Source: Streptomyces minutiscleroticus
GTDB lineage: Bacteria > Actinomycetota > Actinomycetes > Streptomycetales > Streptomycetaceae
Direction: 5' to 3'
Length of the DNA stretch: 64,000 bases
Assembly (NCBI RefSeq): GCF_014650875.1
Contig: NZ_BMVU01000006.1
Coordinates: 62,001 to 126,000, forward strand
A program made the position numbers and the translations under genes. How positions within the stretch are numbered: position 1 is the first letter of the stretch; each line of letters starts with the position of its first letter. This document shows positions 1-8,597 of this stretch, piece by piece. The notes under the pieces were generated by a model. It saw only the letters and a list, made by a program, of their open reading frames with translations. It did no database searches and was not told where the DNA came from.

Positions 1-95
1 CCCGCGCGGTCCTCGGCTGGCACCCCAGGGACGTGGCGACGACCCTCGTGGACACCGCGGAGAGCCTGTACGACCTGGGACTCGTGCACAACTGA
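1..95 (+). CDS. C-terminal end of an NAD-dependent epimerase/SDR-like protein (partial)
   Basis: Only the last 30 codons are present; the TGA is at 93-95. The tail reads VLGWHPRDVATTLVDTAESL and ends in LGLVHN. This resembles the C-terminus of extended SDR proteins (aldehyde reductase or dihydroflavonol-reductase-like epimerases), which close with an LGWxPR segment and a helix ending in SLxxLGLV. No catalytic part is in the window, so the family is inferred from this short tail alone. The next 389 bases have no gene. Confidence 0.45.
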   Translation, partial: RAVLGWHPRDVATTLVDTAESLYDLGLVHN

Positions 96-484
96 CCGTT
101 CTCCGGCAGGAAGCGGGACCGGTCCCGGCCGGACGCCCGGGTACAGCGCGCACGAAATAAAGGAGACACTCATACTGACGAGGGAATCGCAAGAAGACCA
201 TTCTGTTCCGGGCGCGCCGTGAGCGGCACCTGACAGGTCCTCAGGAAGCCCGGCGGAGAGGCCACACCGTGGAACGCTCCGTCCGCCTGCCCGCACGCGC
301 CGTCCCATGGTCGCGCCGCCGTGGCCGTCGGCGCGTACGACGAACCCGGCCGCGGCGGCCCGTGCACCGCGGACGGCCGGGGCGTCACGTCGAAGGGCTT
401 CGGTACGGGGGCACCCCGGCGGGGGCCGGCGGCCCGCTCTCCCGCACCACGCTCAGCACCAGGGAAAAGAGGACAAGCACGTCG
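96..484. other. Non-coding stretch with an orphan ribosome-binding site
   Basis: No convincing gene on either strand. An AAAGGAGA sequence near 158 looks like a strong Shine-Dalgarno, but no ATG or GTG follows at the right distance, and the frame from the nearby CTG closes after about 16 codons. This may be the relic of a lost gene start, next to the decayed solute-binding protein gene that begins at 485. Confidence 0.3.
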
Positions 485-947
485 TCAAGAGGTCTTCGCC
501 GGGCCGTCGCCGTGAGCCTGCGGGGCGCGGAGCCCCAATTGCCGCTCGCGTTCGGCCGTGGCCTGCACCGGCCCGTCGAACGCCTGGTAGCGCCCGCCGA
601 GCATGCCCTGCTGCGCCGCGGGGAGGTTGTTCACGATCTTGACCTCGGTCCGCGCTCCGAGCACCTTCCCGAGGGCTTCCTGGAGGTCCCTGTCGACGCC
701 GGTCACGGAACCGTCGGCGCCGACCGAGCGGAAGGACGGGTGCGAGTCGCCGGCGAACCGCGGGACACCGGGGTCCTTGACGGACCCGGGCAGGGCGTCA
801 TGCAGGGCGGGCACCGCTTCGGCGGACGGGGACGGAACGCCGTCCTCCCCGGACGCGCCGCGGTCGGCGAGGGCCGGCACGGAGATGAGCGCGGTGGTCA
901 GTGTGCCGTGGCGTTCGCCACCGCCGGTGGGATCGAGAGGTGCGCAT
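485..947 (-). pseudogene. Decayed ABC transporter solute-binding protein (N-terminal part)
   Basis: An ATG at 947-945 (minus strand) follows a good AAGGGAA ribosome-binding site. The frame must then shift once, near 905, to reach a recognisable solute-binding protein N-terminus: a hydrophobic TALISVPALA export segment, then LPGSVKDPGVPRF, VTGVDRDLQEALGKVLG and AAQQGMLGGRYQAF. These match the start of family 3 (polar amino acid type) periplasmic-binding proteins. The lipobox cysteine is gone (ALADRG where ALAACG is expected). The reading frame ends at 485 after about 150 residues, against roughly 300 in the family, so lobe 2 is missing. Frameshift, lost lipobox and truncation together mark a pseudogene. 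No permease or ATPase gene is adjacent. Confidence 0.6.
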
Positions 948-1015
948 GAGGGCGTTCCCTTGCATGGAGCGAGATCCGCGTCATTGTCGGTATCGCCGCT
1001 GGGCGTCGCATGAGG

Positions 1016-1029
1016 TGTCACCAATGACA
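1016..1029. promoter_or_regulatory. Small inverted repeat upstream of the PaaX-family gene
   Basis: TGTCA and TGACA face each other across CCAA, about 56 bases before the PaaX-family start codon. It could be an autoregulatory operator, but arms this short can occur by chance. Confidence 0.2.
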
Positions 1030-1084
1030 AGGGTCGTGCGATACATTCGACGCGACACGACGGCCGCCCAGGAACCGAGGTGCC

Positions 1085-2092
1085 ATGGGGAAGGACCTGC
1101 CGAAGGCCGAGCTGCCCCGGGCTCAGAGCGGGGCGGAGCCCCAGCTCCTGCTGACCTCTCTGCTGGGCGACTTCTGGTACTGGCGCGACGAGCACATCCC
1201 CGCCACCGCACTGGTCAGACTGCTCGCCGACTTCGGCGTGACACCGGACGGCGCCAGGGCGGCCATGCGCCGCCTCGTGGCCCGCGGCCTGCTGGACACC
1301 TCGCGCAGCGGACGCACGACGGCGTACGGCATCCCCCCGCGCACCTCCGAGGTGATCGTCGAGCGCACTCACCGCATGCTGACGTTCGGGGTCACCGCGC
1401 CCGAGTGGGACGGCCGGTGGACGGTCGTCGCGTTCTCCGTGCCCGAGCGGGACCGCGCCCTGCGGACCGCGCTCCGCTCACGGCTGCGCGTACTGGGATT
1501 CGCCGCCCTCTACGACGGCATGTGGGTGTCGCCGCGCGACCTGGGCGAGGACGCCCAGGACCTGCTGCGGCAGCTCGGCATCGAGACCGCGACCGTGCTG
1601 CGCTCCACCACGGTGCCCGGCGGGACCCGGCAGGGCGACCCGGTGTCCGCCTTCGACCTGAGCGCGCTGAACCAGGAGTACCGCAGCTTCGCCGAACGCT
1701 ACGAACCGGTGCTCGACCACCTCGACGCCGGCCGCATCAGCCCGGCGGAGGCGCTGCGGACGCGCACCGAACTGCGGGTGGCCTGGCGGCGCTTCCCGGA
1801 GAGCGACCCGGACCTGCCGGCCGAACTGCTGCCGGCCGGCTGGGACCGCCCCCGCGCCCAGCGCGTCTTCGTCCAGATCCACGACCGCCTCGGGCCGCTC
1901 GCCGAGATCCGGTTCCGGCAGATCCTCGCCACGGTCTCGCCCGAACTGGCCGAACTGTCCTGCCACCACGACTCCGCCGCCATAGCCGAGCTGTACGCCT
2001 CGCTCGGCGACCGCAGACCGCACGGGGACACCCCGTTCGAACAGGCGGCGCAGGCACGCAGACTGGACGAGGCGACCCGCTCGAAGCCGTGA
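1085..2092 (+). CDS. PaaX-family transcriptional regulator
   Basis: The protein has 335 residues. Residues 18-80 form the PaaX-type winged helix (LLTSLLGDFWYWRDEHIPA, then VRLLADFGVTPDGARAAMRRL). The middle and C-terminal parts carry the PaaX ligand and dimerisation region (WDGRWTVVAFSVPE, LRSRLRVLGFAALYDGMWVSP). PaaX proteins are repressors that usually respond to an aryl-CoA thioester such as phenylacetyl-CoA. The downstream same-strand operon starts 560 bases later and includes an acyl-CoA synthetase, so a CoA-thioester-responsive local regulator is plausible. Whether it binds the palindromes at 2544-2594 or its own upstream repeat cannot be seen. No phenylacetate epoxidase genes are nearby, so the effector may be a different CoA ester. 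Confidence 0.85.
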   Translation: MGKDLPKAELPRAQSGAEPQLLLTSLLGDFWYWRDEHIPATALVRLLADFGVTPDGARAAMRRLVARGLLDTSRSGRTTAYGIPPRTSEVIVERTHRMLTFGVTAPEWDGRWTVVAFSVPERDRALRTALRSRLRVLGFAALYDGMWVSPRDLGEDAQDLLRQLGIETATVLRSTTVPGGTRQGDPVSAFDLSALNQEYRSFAERYEPVLDHLDAGRISPAEALRTRTELRVAWRRFPESDPDLPAELLPAGWDRPRAQRVFVQIHDRLGPLAEIRFRQILATVSPELAELSCHHDSAAIAELYASLGDRRPHGDTPFEQAAQARRLDEATRSKP

Positions 2093-2540
2093 GCCGGCCG
2101 GCCGCGGGGAGTGCTCCCGCAGGATTCCCCGCCCGCTCCGGCCGCCCCGCCTGTCCCACCCGTCCCGTCTGATCCGGGCGTCGGTCCGCACGCCGGTCGA
2201 CCTCGACGCCCCCGTACACCCGTCGGCTCCGACGCGGCCCCGCACGCCGGTCGACCTCGGCGCGGTCCGCTTCCGCCGGTCCGCCCGCGCGCGTCAGGGC
2301 AAGGCCCGGTGCGCGCTCTCCGGGCAGGTCCGCGGGCGCTCGACGCCGGCGGGCCCGGGCCACGGGCCATGCGTTCCCCGACAGGCGGGCCCGCACGACG
2401 GTTCCGTCCGCTTGAGCAGGTGAAGCGGCTAGGAGCCCGCCCCCTCCTCGTCCGCCGCCGCGGACCCCACCGTCCTCGTCGTGCCGTGCCACGCCTCCCG
2501 TGGCAGCCGGCCCGCACGTCCTCGCGGCCCGTTCAAGGCA
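2093..2540. other. Intergenic stretch with a 20-bp direct repeat
   Basis: No gene is supported in either strand. CCGCACGCCGGTCGACCTCG occurs twice, at 2186-2205 and 2240-2259, 54 bases apart. The rest is GC-rich and unremarkable until the palindromes that begin at 2544. Confidence 0.5.
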
Positions 2541-2594
2541 TTGACAGGAATCCTGTTGAACGAGAACACTGAGTCCAACCAACAGGAATCCTGT
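2541..2594 (+). promoter_or_regulatory. Twin 13-bp palindromic operators over the catabolic-operon promoter
   Basis: The perfect palindrome ACAGGAATCCTGT (6-bp arms around a central A) occurs at 2544-2556 and again, identical, at 2582-2594, 38 bases centre to centre. The first overlaps a consensus-like -35 hexamer, TTGACA, at 2541-2546. A weak -10 would lie near 2565-2570, which places the second copy at or just after the transcription start. This geometry is typical of a repressed promoter. The SDR start codon follows at 2653. The binding protein is unknown; the PaaX-family product just upstream is the nearest candidate. Confidence 0.7.
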
Positions 2595-2652
2595 CGATCT
2601 TTCATGGGCGACAGCTCTGCCGGCACCACCGCACACAGGAAGAGGCACTGTC

Positions 2653-3564
2653 ATGGATCTGCACGGGAAGGTCGCCGTCGTCACCGGAAGCGGACGCGGA
2701 CTGGGATTCGCCTACGCCCGGGCCCTCGCCGCCGCCGGAGCCTCCGTGGTCGTCAACGACATCGACGCCGACGTGGTCGACGCCGCGGTCGACGCCATCG
2801 CCTCGGCCGGCGGCAAGGCGGTCGGCGTCGTGGCGGCCGTGGGCGACAGCGAGGCCGCCGAGCGGCTGACCGGGACGGCGGTGCGGGAGTTCGGGCACCT
2901 GGACGTCCTCGTCACCAACGCCGGCATCCTGCGCGACCGGGTGCTGTGGAAGATGACCGACGACGACTTCGACGCCGTCGTGAAGGTCCATCTGCGCGGC
3001 ACCTTCACCTGCGCCCGCGCCGCCGCGGTGCGGATGCGCGAACAGGGGACCGGCGGCCGCCTCGTGCTGATCTCCTCGCCCGCGGGTCAGCGCGGCAACT
3101 TCGGCCAGACCAACTACGCCGCCGCCAAGGCGGGCATCGTGGCGATGGCCCGCACCTGGGCGATGGAGCTGGCCAGGGCGGGCATCACCGTCAACGCGGT
3201 CGTCCCGGTCGCGGCCACCGAGATGACCAGGACCGTCCCGGCCTTCGCGCCGGCCATCGAGGAGGCCGAGCGCACCGGCGCCCCCCTGCCCGATCGGCTG
3301 CGCAAGGACGAGGGCCTCGGCACGGTGGAGGACGTGGCGGGCCTCATCACCTTCCTCGCCTCGGACGCCTCGAAGGACGTCACCGGCCAGGCCATCGGCG
3401 TCGGCGGCGACCGCCTCGCCCTGTGGTCCCACCCCGCGGAGAAGTCGGTCGCCTTCGCCGACGGCGGCTGGAGCGCCGACGCGATCGCGCGACAGTGGCA
3501 CGACGGCGTCGGAGCCGAGCCCGAGACGTACGGCATCCCGGCGCCCAAGGCCCCGGAGGCGTGA
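2653..3564 (+). CDS. Short-chain dehydrogenase, 3-hydroxyacyl-CoA dehydrogenase-like
   Basis: 303 residues. A Rossmann TGSGRGLG motif lies near residue 11, VTNAGI near 93, and the catalytic set is Ser142, Tyr155 and Lys159 (ISSPAG and NYAAAK). The long insertions and the AATEMT segment after the active site resemble the dehydrogenase domain of peroxisomal-type multifunctional enzyme 2 and its bacterial homologues, which oxidise 3-hydroxyacyl-CoA. The start has an AGGAAGAGG site. It is the first gene of a tight operon with an amidohydrolase (1-base gap), an acyl-CoA synthetase and a MaoC hydratase. The likely role is the NAD-dependent step of a beta-oxidation-like pathway. The substrate is not visible. 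Confidence 0.8.
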   Translation: MDLHGKVAVVTGSGRGLGFAYARALAAAGASVVVNDIDADVVDAAVDAIASAGGKAVGVVAAVGDSEAAERLTGTAVREFGHLDVLVTNAGILRDRVLWKMTDDDFDAVVKVHLRGTFTCARAAAVRMREQGTGGRLVLISSPAGQRGNFGQTNYAAAKAGIVAMARTWAMELARAGITVNAVVPVAATEMTRTVPAFAPAIEEAERTGAPLPDRLRKDEGLGTVEDVAGLITFLASDASKDVTGQAIGVGGDRLALWSHPAEKSVAFADGGWSADAIARQWHDGVGAEPETYGIPAPKAPEA

Positions 3565-3565
3565 G

Positions 3566-4453
3566 ATGAGCGACCAGGCCATCGACGTCACCGCCCTGAC
3601 CGCCATCGACGTCCACACCCACGCCGAGGTCTCCAGGAGCGGCCACGGAGCGCTGAGCCCGGAACTCCTCGGCGCCTCCGAGGAGTACTTCAAGGCACAC
3701 GGCCACCGGCAGCCGACCATCGACGAGACGGCCGCGTACTACCGGGAGCGCCGCATGGCGGCCGTGGTGTTCACCGTGGACGCCGAGCACGCCACCGGCC
3801 ACCCCCGCATCCCCAACGAGGAGGTGGCGGAGAACTGCGCCGAACACGGCGACGTGCTCATCCCGTTCGCCAGCGTCGACCCGCACAAGGGCCGGGCGGG
3901 TGTGCGCGAGGCCCGCCGCCTGGTCGAGGAGCACGGGGTACGCGGCTTCAAGTTCCACCCCAGCATCCAGGCGTTCTCGCCCGACGACCGGATGGCGTAC
4001 CCGCTCTACGAGGCGATCGAGGAACTCGGTGTGCCCGCGCTGTTCCACACCGGCCAGACCGGCATCGGCGCCGGCGTGCCGGGCGGCGGCGGCATCCGGC
4101 TGAAGTACTCCGACCCCATGCTCGTCGACGACGTCGCCGTGGACTTCCCCGAACTGCGCATCATCCTGGCGCACCCCTCGTTCCCCTGGCAGGACGAGGC
4201 CCTGGCCGTCGCCACGCACAAGCCCTACGTGTACATCGACCTCTCGGGCTGGTCGCCGAAGTACTTCCCGCCGCAACTGGTGCGGTACGCCGGCTCACTG
4301 CTCAAGGACAAGGTGCTCTTCGGGTCCGACTACCCGGTCATCACCCCCGACCGGTGGCTCGCCGACTTCGACAGACTCGACATCAGGCCCGAGGTCCGGC
4401 CCAAGATCCTCAAGGAGAACGCCGCCCGTCTGCTCGGGCTCCTCAAGGACTGA
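3566..4453 (+). CDS. Amidohydrolase-family (ACMSD-like) metal-dependent hydrolase or decarboxylase
   Basis: 295 residues with a TIM-barrel amidohydrolase_2 pattern: His17-x-His19 (DVHTH), a GFKFHPS strand, LFHTG, LAHPSFPW and a late FGSDYP aspartate. These supply the usual single-metal site. Relatives include aminocarboxymuconate-semialdehyde decarboxylase, gamma-resorcylate decarboxylase and 4-oxalomesaconate hydratase, so decarboxylation or hydration of a ring-derived acid is more likely than amide hydrolysis. The start codon follows the SDR stop by one base, so translation is probably coupled. A second, more distant member lies at 41192-42214 in the ring-cleavage operon. Confidence 0.8.
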   Translation: MSDQAIDVTALTAIDVHTHAEVSRSGHGALSPELLGASEEYFKAHGHRQPTIDETAAYYRERRMAAVVFTVDAEHATGHPRIPNEEVAENCAEHGDVLIPFASVDPHKGRAGVREARRLVEEHGVRGFKFHPSIQAFSPDDRMAYPLYEAIEELGVPALFHTGQTGIGAGVPGGGGIRLKYSDPMLVDDVAVDFPELRIILAHPSFPWQDEALAVATHKPYVYIDLSGWSPKYFPPQLVRYAGSLLKDKVLFGSDYPVITPDRWLADFDRLDIRPEVRPKILKENAARLLGLLKD

Positions 4454-4463
4454 GGGGGACGCC

Positions 4464-6008
4464 GTGTTGAACCAAGGCATCGGCTCCTGGCCCGCGCGCC
4501 GGGCCCGCAGGACACCGCACCGCACGGCGATCGTCCACCAGGACACGGAACTCACCTACCGGGAACTGCACCAGCGGGTCCTGCGCCTGGCCCACGCACT
4601 GCGCTCCCTCGGGGTGGCCCGCGGGGACCGCGTCGCCCACCTGGGCCCCAACCACCCGGCCTTCCTGGAGACACTGTTCGCGGCCGGCGCGCTCGGTGCC
4701 GTCTTCGTCCCGCTCAACACGCGGCTGGCCGCCCCCGAGCTGGCGTACAACCTCTCCGACTCGGGCAGCACCGTACTGGTCCACGGCTCCGGGCACACCG
4801 AGACGGCCGCGGCGGCCTGCGCGGACGCGGGCGTCCGGCACCGCATCACCCTCGGCGCGGCGGGCGCCGGCGCCCTCGGCTACGAGGACCTGCTCGCCGG
4901 CGCCGGGACCGGACCGCTGGACGAGCCCGTCGGCCCGGACGACCCCTGCATCATCATGTACACCTCGGGGACCACGGGACGGCCCAAGGGGGCCGTGCTC
5001 TCCCACGCCAACATCACCTGGAATAGTGTCAACGTCCTCGTCGACACCGACCTGGCCGGTGACGAGGTCACCCTGGTCGTCGCCCCGCTCTTCCACACCG
5101 CCGGGCTCAACATGACCTGTCTGCCGACCCTCCTCAAAGGCGGCCGGGTCGTCCTGCTCGAGGCCTTCGACGCCGGACGCGTCCTCGACGTCATCGAGAG
5201 CCGGCGCGTGACGTACATGTTCGGCGTCCCCACGATGTACGACGCGATGGCCGCCCAGCCGCGGTGGCCGGAGGCCGACCTGTCCAGCCTGCGCTCCCTC
5301 AGCTGCGGCGGCGCGCCGGTGCCCGCGCGCACCATCGACGCCTACCTCGCGCGCGGGCTGGCCTTCAGCCAGGGGTACGGCATGACCGAGGCGTCCCCCG
5401 GCGTGCTCTTCCTGGGCCGGGAGCAGGTCTCGGCCAAGGCCGGCTCGGCCGGGGTGCCGCACTTCTTCACCGACACCCGGATCGCACTGGCCGACGGCCG
5501 CACCGCCGGGCCCGGCGAGAGCGGCGAGATCCTCGTCCAGGGCCCGAACGTCATGAGCGGCTACTGGGGCCGCCCGCAGGACACCGCGGCCGCCTTCACC
5601 GACGACGGCTGGCTGCGCACGGGCGATGTCGCGCGGACGGACGACGACGGCTACGCCTACATCGTCGACCGTGTCAAGGACATGTTCGTCTCCGGCGGGG
5701 AGAACGTCTACCCGGCCGAGGTGGAGGACGCCCTGCTCGGTCACCCGTCCGTCCGGGAGTGCGCCGTCATCGGGGTGCCGGACACCGTGTGGGGGGAGGT
5801 CGGCCACGCGGTCGTCGTCCTGAAGCCCGGTGCCCGCGCCGACGACCAGGACATCCTCGCCCATCTGCGGGGCCGGCTCGCCAAGTACAAGATCCCCAGG
5901 ACCGTCGCCTTCGCCGGCTCCCTCCCCCGGACCGCCTCGGGGAAGATCCTCAAACCGGCCGTGCGGAAGGCCTACGCACCGGGCCCCGCCGAGCCGACCG
6001 GCCCCTGA
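4464..6008 (+). CDS. Acyl-CoA synthetase (AMP-forming, class I ANL family)
   Basis: 514 residues, normal length for the family. The P-loop reads YTSGTTGRPKGAVLSH near residue 165, the A5 region GYGMTE near 303, the A8 hinge region DGWLRTGDVA near 385, and a C-terminal PRTASGKILK carries the catalytic lysine. It would activate a carboxylic acid with ATP to the acyl-AMP and then the CoA thioester. The GTG start at 4464 is preferred because GAGGGGG lies 5-9 bases upstream. Placed after the SDR and amidohydrolase and before a MaoC hydratase, it probably supplies the CoA ester those enzymes act on, and perhaps the effector of the PaaX-type regulator. Substrate class (aryl, cyclic or fatty) is unresolved. 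Confidence 0.9.
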   Translation: MLNQGIGSWPARRARRTPHRTAIVHQDTELTYRELHQRVLRLAHALRSLGVARGDRVAHLGPNHPAFLETLFAAGALGAVFVPLNTRLAAPELAYNLSDSGSTVLVHGSGHTETAAAACADAGVRHRITLGAAGAGALGYEDLLAGAGTGPLDEPVGPDDPCIIMYTSGTTGRPKGAVLSHANITWNSVNVLVDTDLAGDEVTLVVAPLFHTAGLNMTCLPTLLKGGRVVLLEAFDAGRVLDVIESRRVTYMFGVPTMYDAMAAQPRWPEADLSSLRSLSCGGAPVPARTIDAYLARGLAFSQGYGMTEASPGVLFLGREQVSAKAGSAGVPHFFTDTRIALADGRTAGPGESGEILVQGPNVMSGYWGRPQDTAAAFTDDGWLRTGDVARTDDDGYAYIVDRVKDMFVSGGENVYPAEVEDALLGHPSVRECAVIGVPDTVWGEVGHAVVVLKPGARADDQDILAHLRGRLAKYKIPRTVAFAGSLPRTASGKILKPAVRKAYAPGPAEPTGP

Positions 6009-6042
6009 ACAACTCCTCACACACAGCGAAGGGCAGAACCCC

Positions 6043-6501
6043 GTGCCGACCACCGCCCAGGGCCTCGAAGGCCTCACCGCACTCGCCGGCCGCGACCTCG
6101 GCCGCACCGACTGGCTGGAGATCACGCAGGAGCGCGTGCACACCTTCGCCGATGCCACCGACGACCACCAGTGGATCCACACCGACCCGGAGAGGGCGAA
6201 GCAGGGCCCCTTCGGCGGACCCATCGCCCACGGATACCTCACCCTCTCCCTGGTCATCCCGTTGTTCGGTGATCTGCTGAGGATCGAGGGCATCTCCATG
6301 AGCGTCAACTACGGCCTGGAGAAGGTGCGCTTCCCCAGCCCCGTGCCCGTCGGCGCGAAGATCCGCCTGCACGGCGCGGTCGACTCCGTCGAGGAGGTCA
6401 AGGGCGACGGGGTGCAGATGCGGCTGACCTTCACCGTCGAGGTCGAGGGCGGCTCCAGGCCCGCCTGCGTGGCCCAGGCCGTCTACCGGCACTACGCCTG
6501 A
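6043..6501 (+). CDS. MaoC-family (R)-specific enoyl-CoA hydratase
   Basis: 152 residues from a GTG at 6043 preceded by GAAGGG. It is a single hotdog domain with the hydratase-2 signature, here ATDDHQWIHTD followed by GPFGGPIAHGYLTLSL, which carries the catalytic Asp/His pair. The family hydrates trans-2-enoyl-CoA to (R)-3-hydroxyacyl-CoA. It ends the operon that begins at 2653 and pairs naturally with the SDR, which would oxidise the hydroxyacyl product. Confidence 0.85.
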   Translation: MPTTAQGLEGLTALAGRDLGRTDWLEITQERVHTFADATDDHQWIHTDPERAKQGPFGGPIAHGYLTLSLVIPLFGDLLRIEGISMSVNYGLEKVRFPSPVPVGAKIRLHGAVDSVEEVKGDGVQMRLTFTVEVEGGSRPACVAQAVYRHYA

Positions 6502-6540
6502 CGGGCGGGGCACGGCAGCGTGCGGAGGCGGGTGAACGCA

Positions 6541-6572
6541 CCGCCGCGCCGCCGCGCCGCCGCGCCGCCGAG
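6541..6572. repeat. 8-bp tandem repeat (four units) at the end of a regulator remnant
   Basis: CCGCCGCG is repeated four times, the last copy with one change. The unit is not a multiple of three, so gain or loss of a unit shifts the frame of the minus-strand regulator remnant that reads into it. In the present state that frame runs on without a stop into the MaoC gene. Confidence 0.65.
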
Positions 6573-7243
6573 TCCGGTGCGGTGACCGGCCGAGGCCCCG
6601 GCCGTGGTGGGGCGGTGAGGACGAGCAGTGTCTGGGACTGGTCCTCGGTGAACAGGGCCTGGCAGTCCAGCTCGATCGCGCCGGGTTCGGAGTGGATGAG
6701 GGTCTTGTGGTCCTCGAAGCGCTGGGCGACCTCGTGCCGCTCCCACGGCTCGGCGAACTCCTCGCTCGCCTTCTGCAGGGTCCGCACGAGGTCACCGGCC
6801 CGCGACCGCGGGCCGCGCAGCCCGTGGGCGGCACGCAGGTTCGCGACCCGGGCGCGGCTCCGCCGGTCCCGGTCGGCGTCGGGGTAGACGAGCCGCTCCG
6901 CGGGATCGGTGAACCAGCGGTAGATCGCGCTGCGGGCCGGTCCGGTGCACCGCGACGCGTCCCCGGACAGGGCGGTGGCCATCCTGTTCTGCACCAGCGT
7001 CTCGCCCAGCTCGGTCAGGACGAGCGCCGGGGTGTCGTCGAGGCGGTCGAGGACCCGCAGCAGCGCGGGGGCGACATGCGCCGAGGCCGACAGCGACGCC
7101 GGTGCGTTGTGCCCGGCGATCCGGTACAGGCAGGTGCGCTCGTCGCCCGCCAGCCGCAGCGCCCGGGCGATCGAGGCCAGCATGTGCTCGCCGGGCTGGG
7201 GGCCGCGGCGCTGCTCCAGCCGTGTGTAGTAGTCGGGCGACAT
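6573..7243 (-). pseudogene. Truncated XRE/MmyB-type transcriptional regulator
   Basis: The minus strand encodes SPDYYTRLEQ, then an ALRLAGDERTCLYRIAGH segment, and then the MmyB-like ligand-binding region to IELDCQALFTEDQSQTLLVLT. The same architecture is intact in the gene at 58266-59126, where about 50 residues of helix-turn-helix precede the matching S-x-D-Y segment. Here those residues are absent: sequence ahead of the serine is out of family and runs into the 3' end of the neighbouring hydrolase gene. At the other end the frame loses its stop in the 8-bp repeat at 6541-6572. Both ends are damaged, so it is scored as a pseudogene. Confidence 0.7.
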
Positions 7244-7271
7244 CACGGCGGCGGAGGCGCACCGGGGACCG

Positions 7272-8105
7272 TCAGGTGCGGAGGCCCGCCCGGACCAGGA
7301 CCTCGGCGGTGCGGGCCGGCTGCGTGAACGGAAAGCTGTGCGCTCCCGGGAGGACCAGGGCGCGGCCTCGGGGCGCCCGGCGTGCCGCGTGGCCGATCCA
7401 GGCGGGCGGCGCGATGGCGTCGTGCCGGCCGCCCACCACGACCGTGGCACACGACACCGCCGGCAGCAGCCGTTCGGGGGCGTCCCGCTGCGCCGAACGC
7501 ACCAGGCGGGCGAGCCGGCGGGGCCCGCCACGCGCGTAGTAGGGCAGCACGTGCGGCAGGACCGAGGGCGCCTCGTGCAGGGCCGTCCGTGTGAAGGCCC
7601 CGAGCAGCGCCCCCGCATCGCGCGCGGCGGGCGGGAAGGTCAGTCCGAGCAGCACCAGGGCCCGTACGCGGTCCGGCACCCGCAGGGCCGCGTGCAGGGC
7701 GATCTGTGCGCCGGTGGAGTGCCCGGCCAGTACGACCGGCCCCTCGGGGACCGTGGCGAGCCAGTCCGCCGTGACATCGGCGAGCGCTTCGATCGTCGCC
7801 GGGAAGGGCGGAGCCGCGCGGTCGCCGAAGCCCGGCACGTCGAGCAGGCGCAGCGTGCCGCCCCGCGCGGCACACGCGTCCGCGGTCCTCATCAGGTAGC
7901 CCACGGCCCCCAGTCCGGGCAGCAGGACGACCTGCGGACCGCCGCCCGTACCGACCCGCACGCTGCGTACCGTCGTGCCCGGGCCCAGCCGGTCGCGGCG
8001 GACCTGACGCACCGCGCTCCCGGTCCCGTCGCCGCGGGCACGGCGCTCGGCGGTCCCGGTCCCGTCGGCGCGGACACGGTGCTCGGCACGCTCACTGCTG
8101 GACAT
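7272..8105 (-). CDS. Alpha/beta-hydrolase fold protein
   Basis: 277 residues. VVLLPGLG near residue 60 is the strand 3 and oxyanion loop, GHSTGAQIA near residue 125 is the nucleophile elbow (catalytic Ser), GRHDA carries the acid, and GAHSFPF near the C-terminus carries the histidine. The first 40 residues are Arg/Gly-rich and a later start is possible. The stop lies 28 bases from the truncated XRE remnant on the same strand, so a deletion may have joined the two. Substrate unknown; esterase or lactonase activity is typical of the fold. Confidence 0.75.
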   Translation of the reverse strand: MSSSERAEHRVRADGTGTAERRARGDGTGSAVRQVRRDRLGPGTTVRSVRVGTGGGPQVVLLPGLGAVGYLMRTADACAARGGTLRLLDVPGFGDRAAPPFPATIEALADVTADWLATVPEGPVVLAGHSTGAQIALHAALRVPDRVRALVLLGLTFPPAARDAGALLGAFTRTALHEAPSVLPHVLPYYARGGPRRLARLVRSAQRDAPERLLPAVSCATVVVGGRHDAIAPPAWIGHAARRAPRGRALVLPGAHSFPFTQPARTAEVLVRAGLRT

Positions 8106-8387
8106 GCACGGCCGGGTACCCCGCCGCGCCCCCGTGCATCAGGGGTCCCACCGATCGCCTCCGTCCCGCACACCACCTGGACGACCGTCTCCGGCTCCTC
8201 GGGGCGGGCCCGTCCGTGGCGCGGCGCGGCTCCGGCGGACGCCGTGCTCCCCGCCCTCTGCGGAGCCCCGGCCGGGGCCGGCCCGGCCGAAGGGCCGAGG
8301 GCCGGCGTCCGGCACCCGCGTTCCGCCGCCGCGGCCGAACCGGGGCCGACGAGGCGACGCGTCGACGGCGTCCGCGAAGGGCGGGGA

Positions 8388-8597
8388 TCAGCGGTTGCGG
8401 CGGGCGGTGGCCAGACCCCAGACCCCCAGGACGGTCACGACGACCGAGAGCACGAGGGCGGTCACGGGAAGCACGGCGGCGCCACCGTCGCTGAGCGAAC
8501 GCGCCGAACTGGTCAGTCCCACGATCCCCAGCAGGAGCACCACCACGGCGTACAGGCGGGTGGCGGGGACGAAGGTCCACCGTGTGCTGTCACTCAT
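8388..8597 (-). CDS. Small two-helix membrane protein
   Basis: 69 residues from the ATG at 8597, chosen over an upstream in-frame ATG because AAGGAAGGACG lies just before it. There are two hydrophobic stretches (LYAVVVLLLGIVGLTSSA and VTALVLSVVVTVLGVWGLA), a positively charged N-terminus and an RRNR tail. No family is recognised. It stands alone between the hydrolase and the IclR gene. Confidence 0.6.
   Translation of the reverse strand: MSDSTRWTFVPATRLYAVVVLLLGIVGLTSSARSLSDGGAAVLPVTALVLSVVVTVLGVWGLATARRNR

Noticed and set aside
269..949. Long plus-strand open frame of about 226 codons
   Set aside because: It runs opposite the decayed solute-binding protein gene, is Arg/Gly-rich without family features and has no ribosome-binding site; it is a GC-skew shadow.
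901..2172. Plus-strand open frame of about 420 codons overlapping the PaaX gene
   Set aside because: It is the out-of-frame shadow of the PaaX-family gene; composition is Arg/Pro/Ala repeats with no motif.
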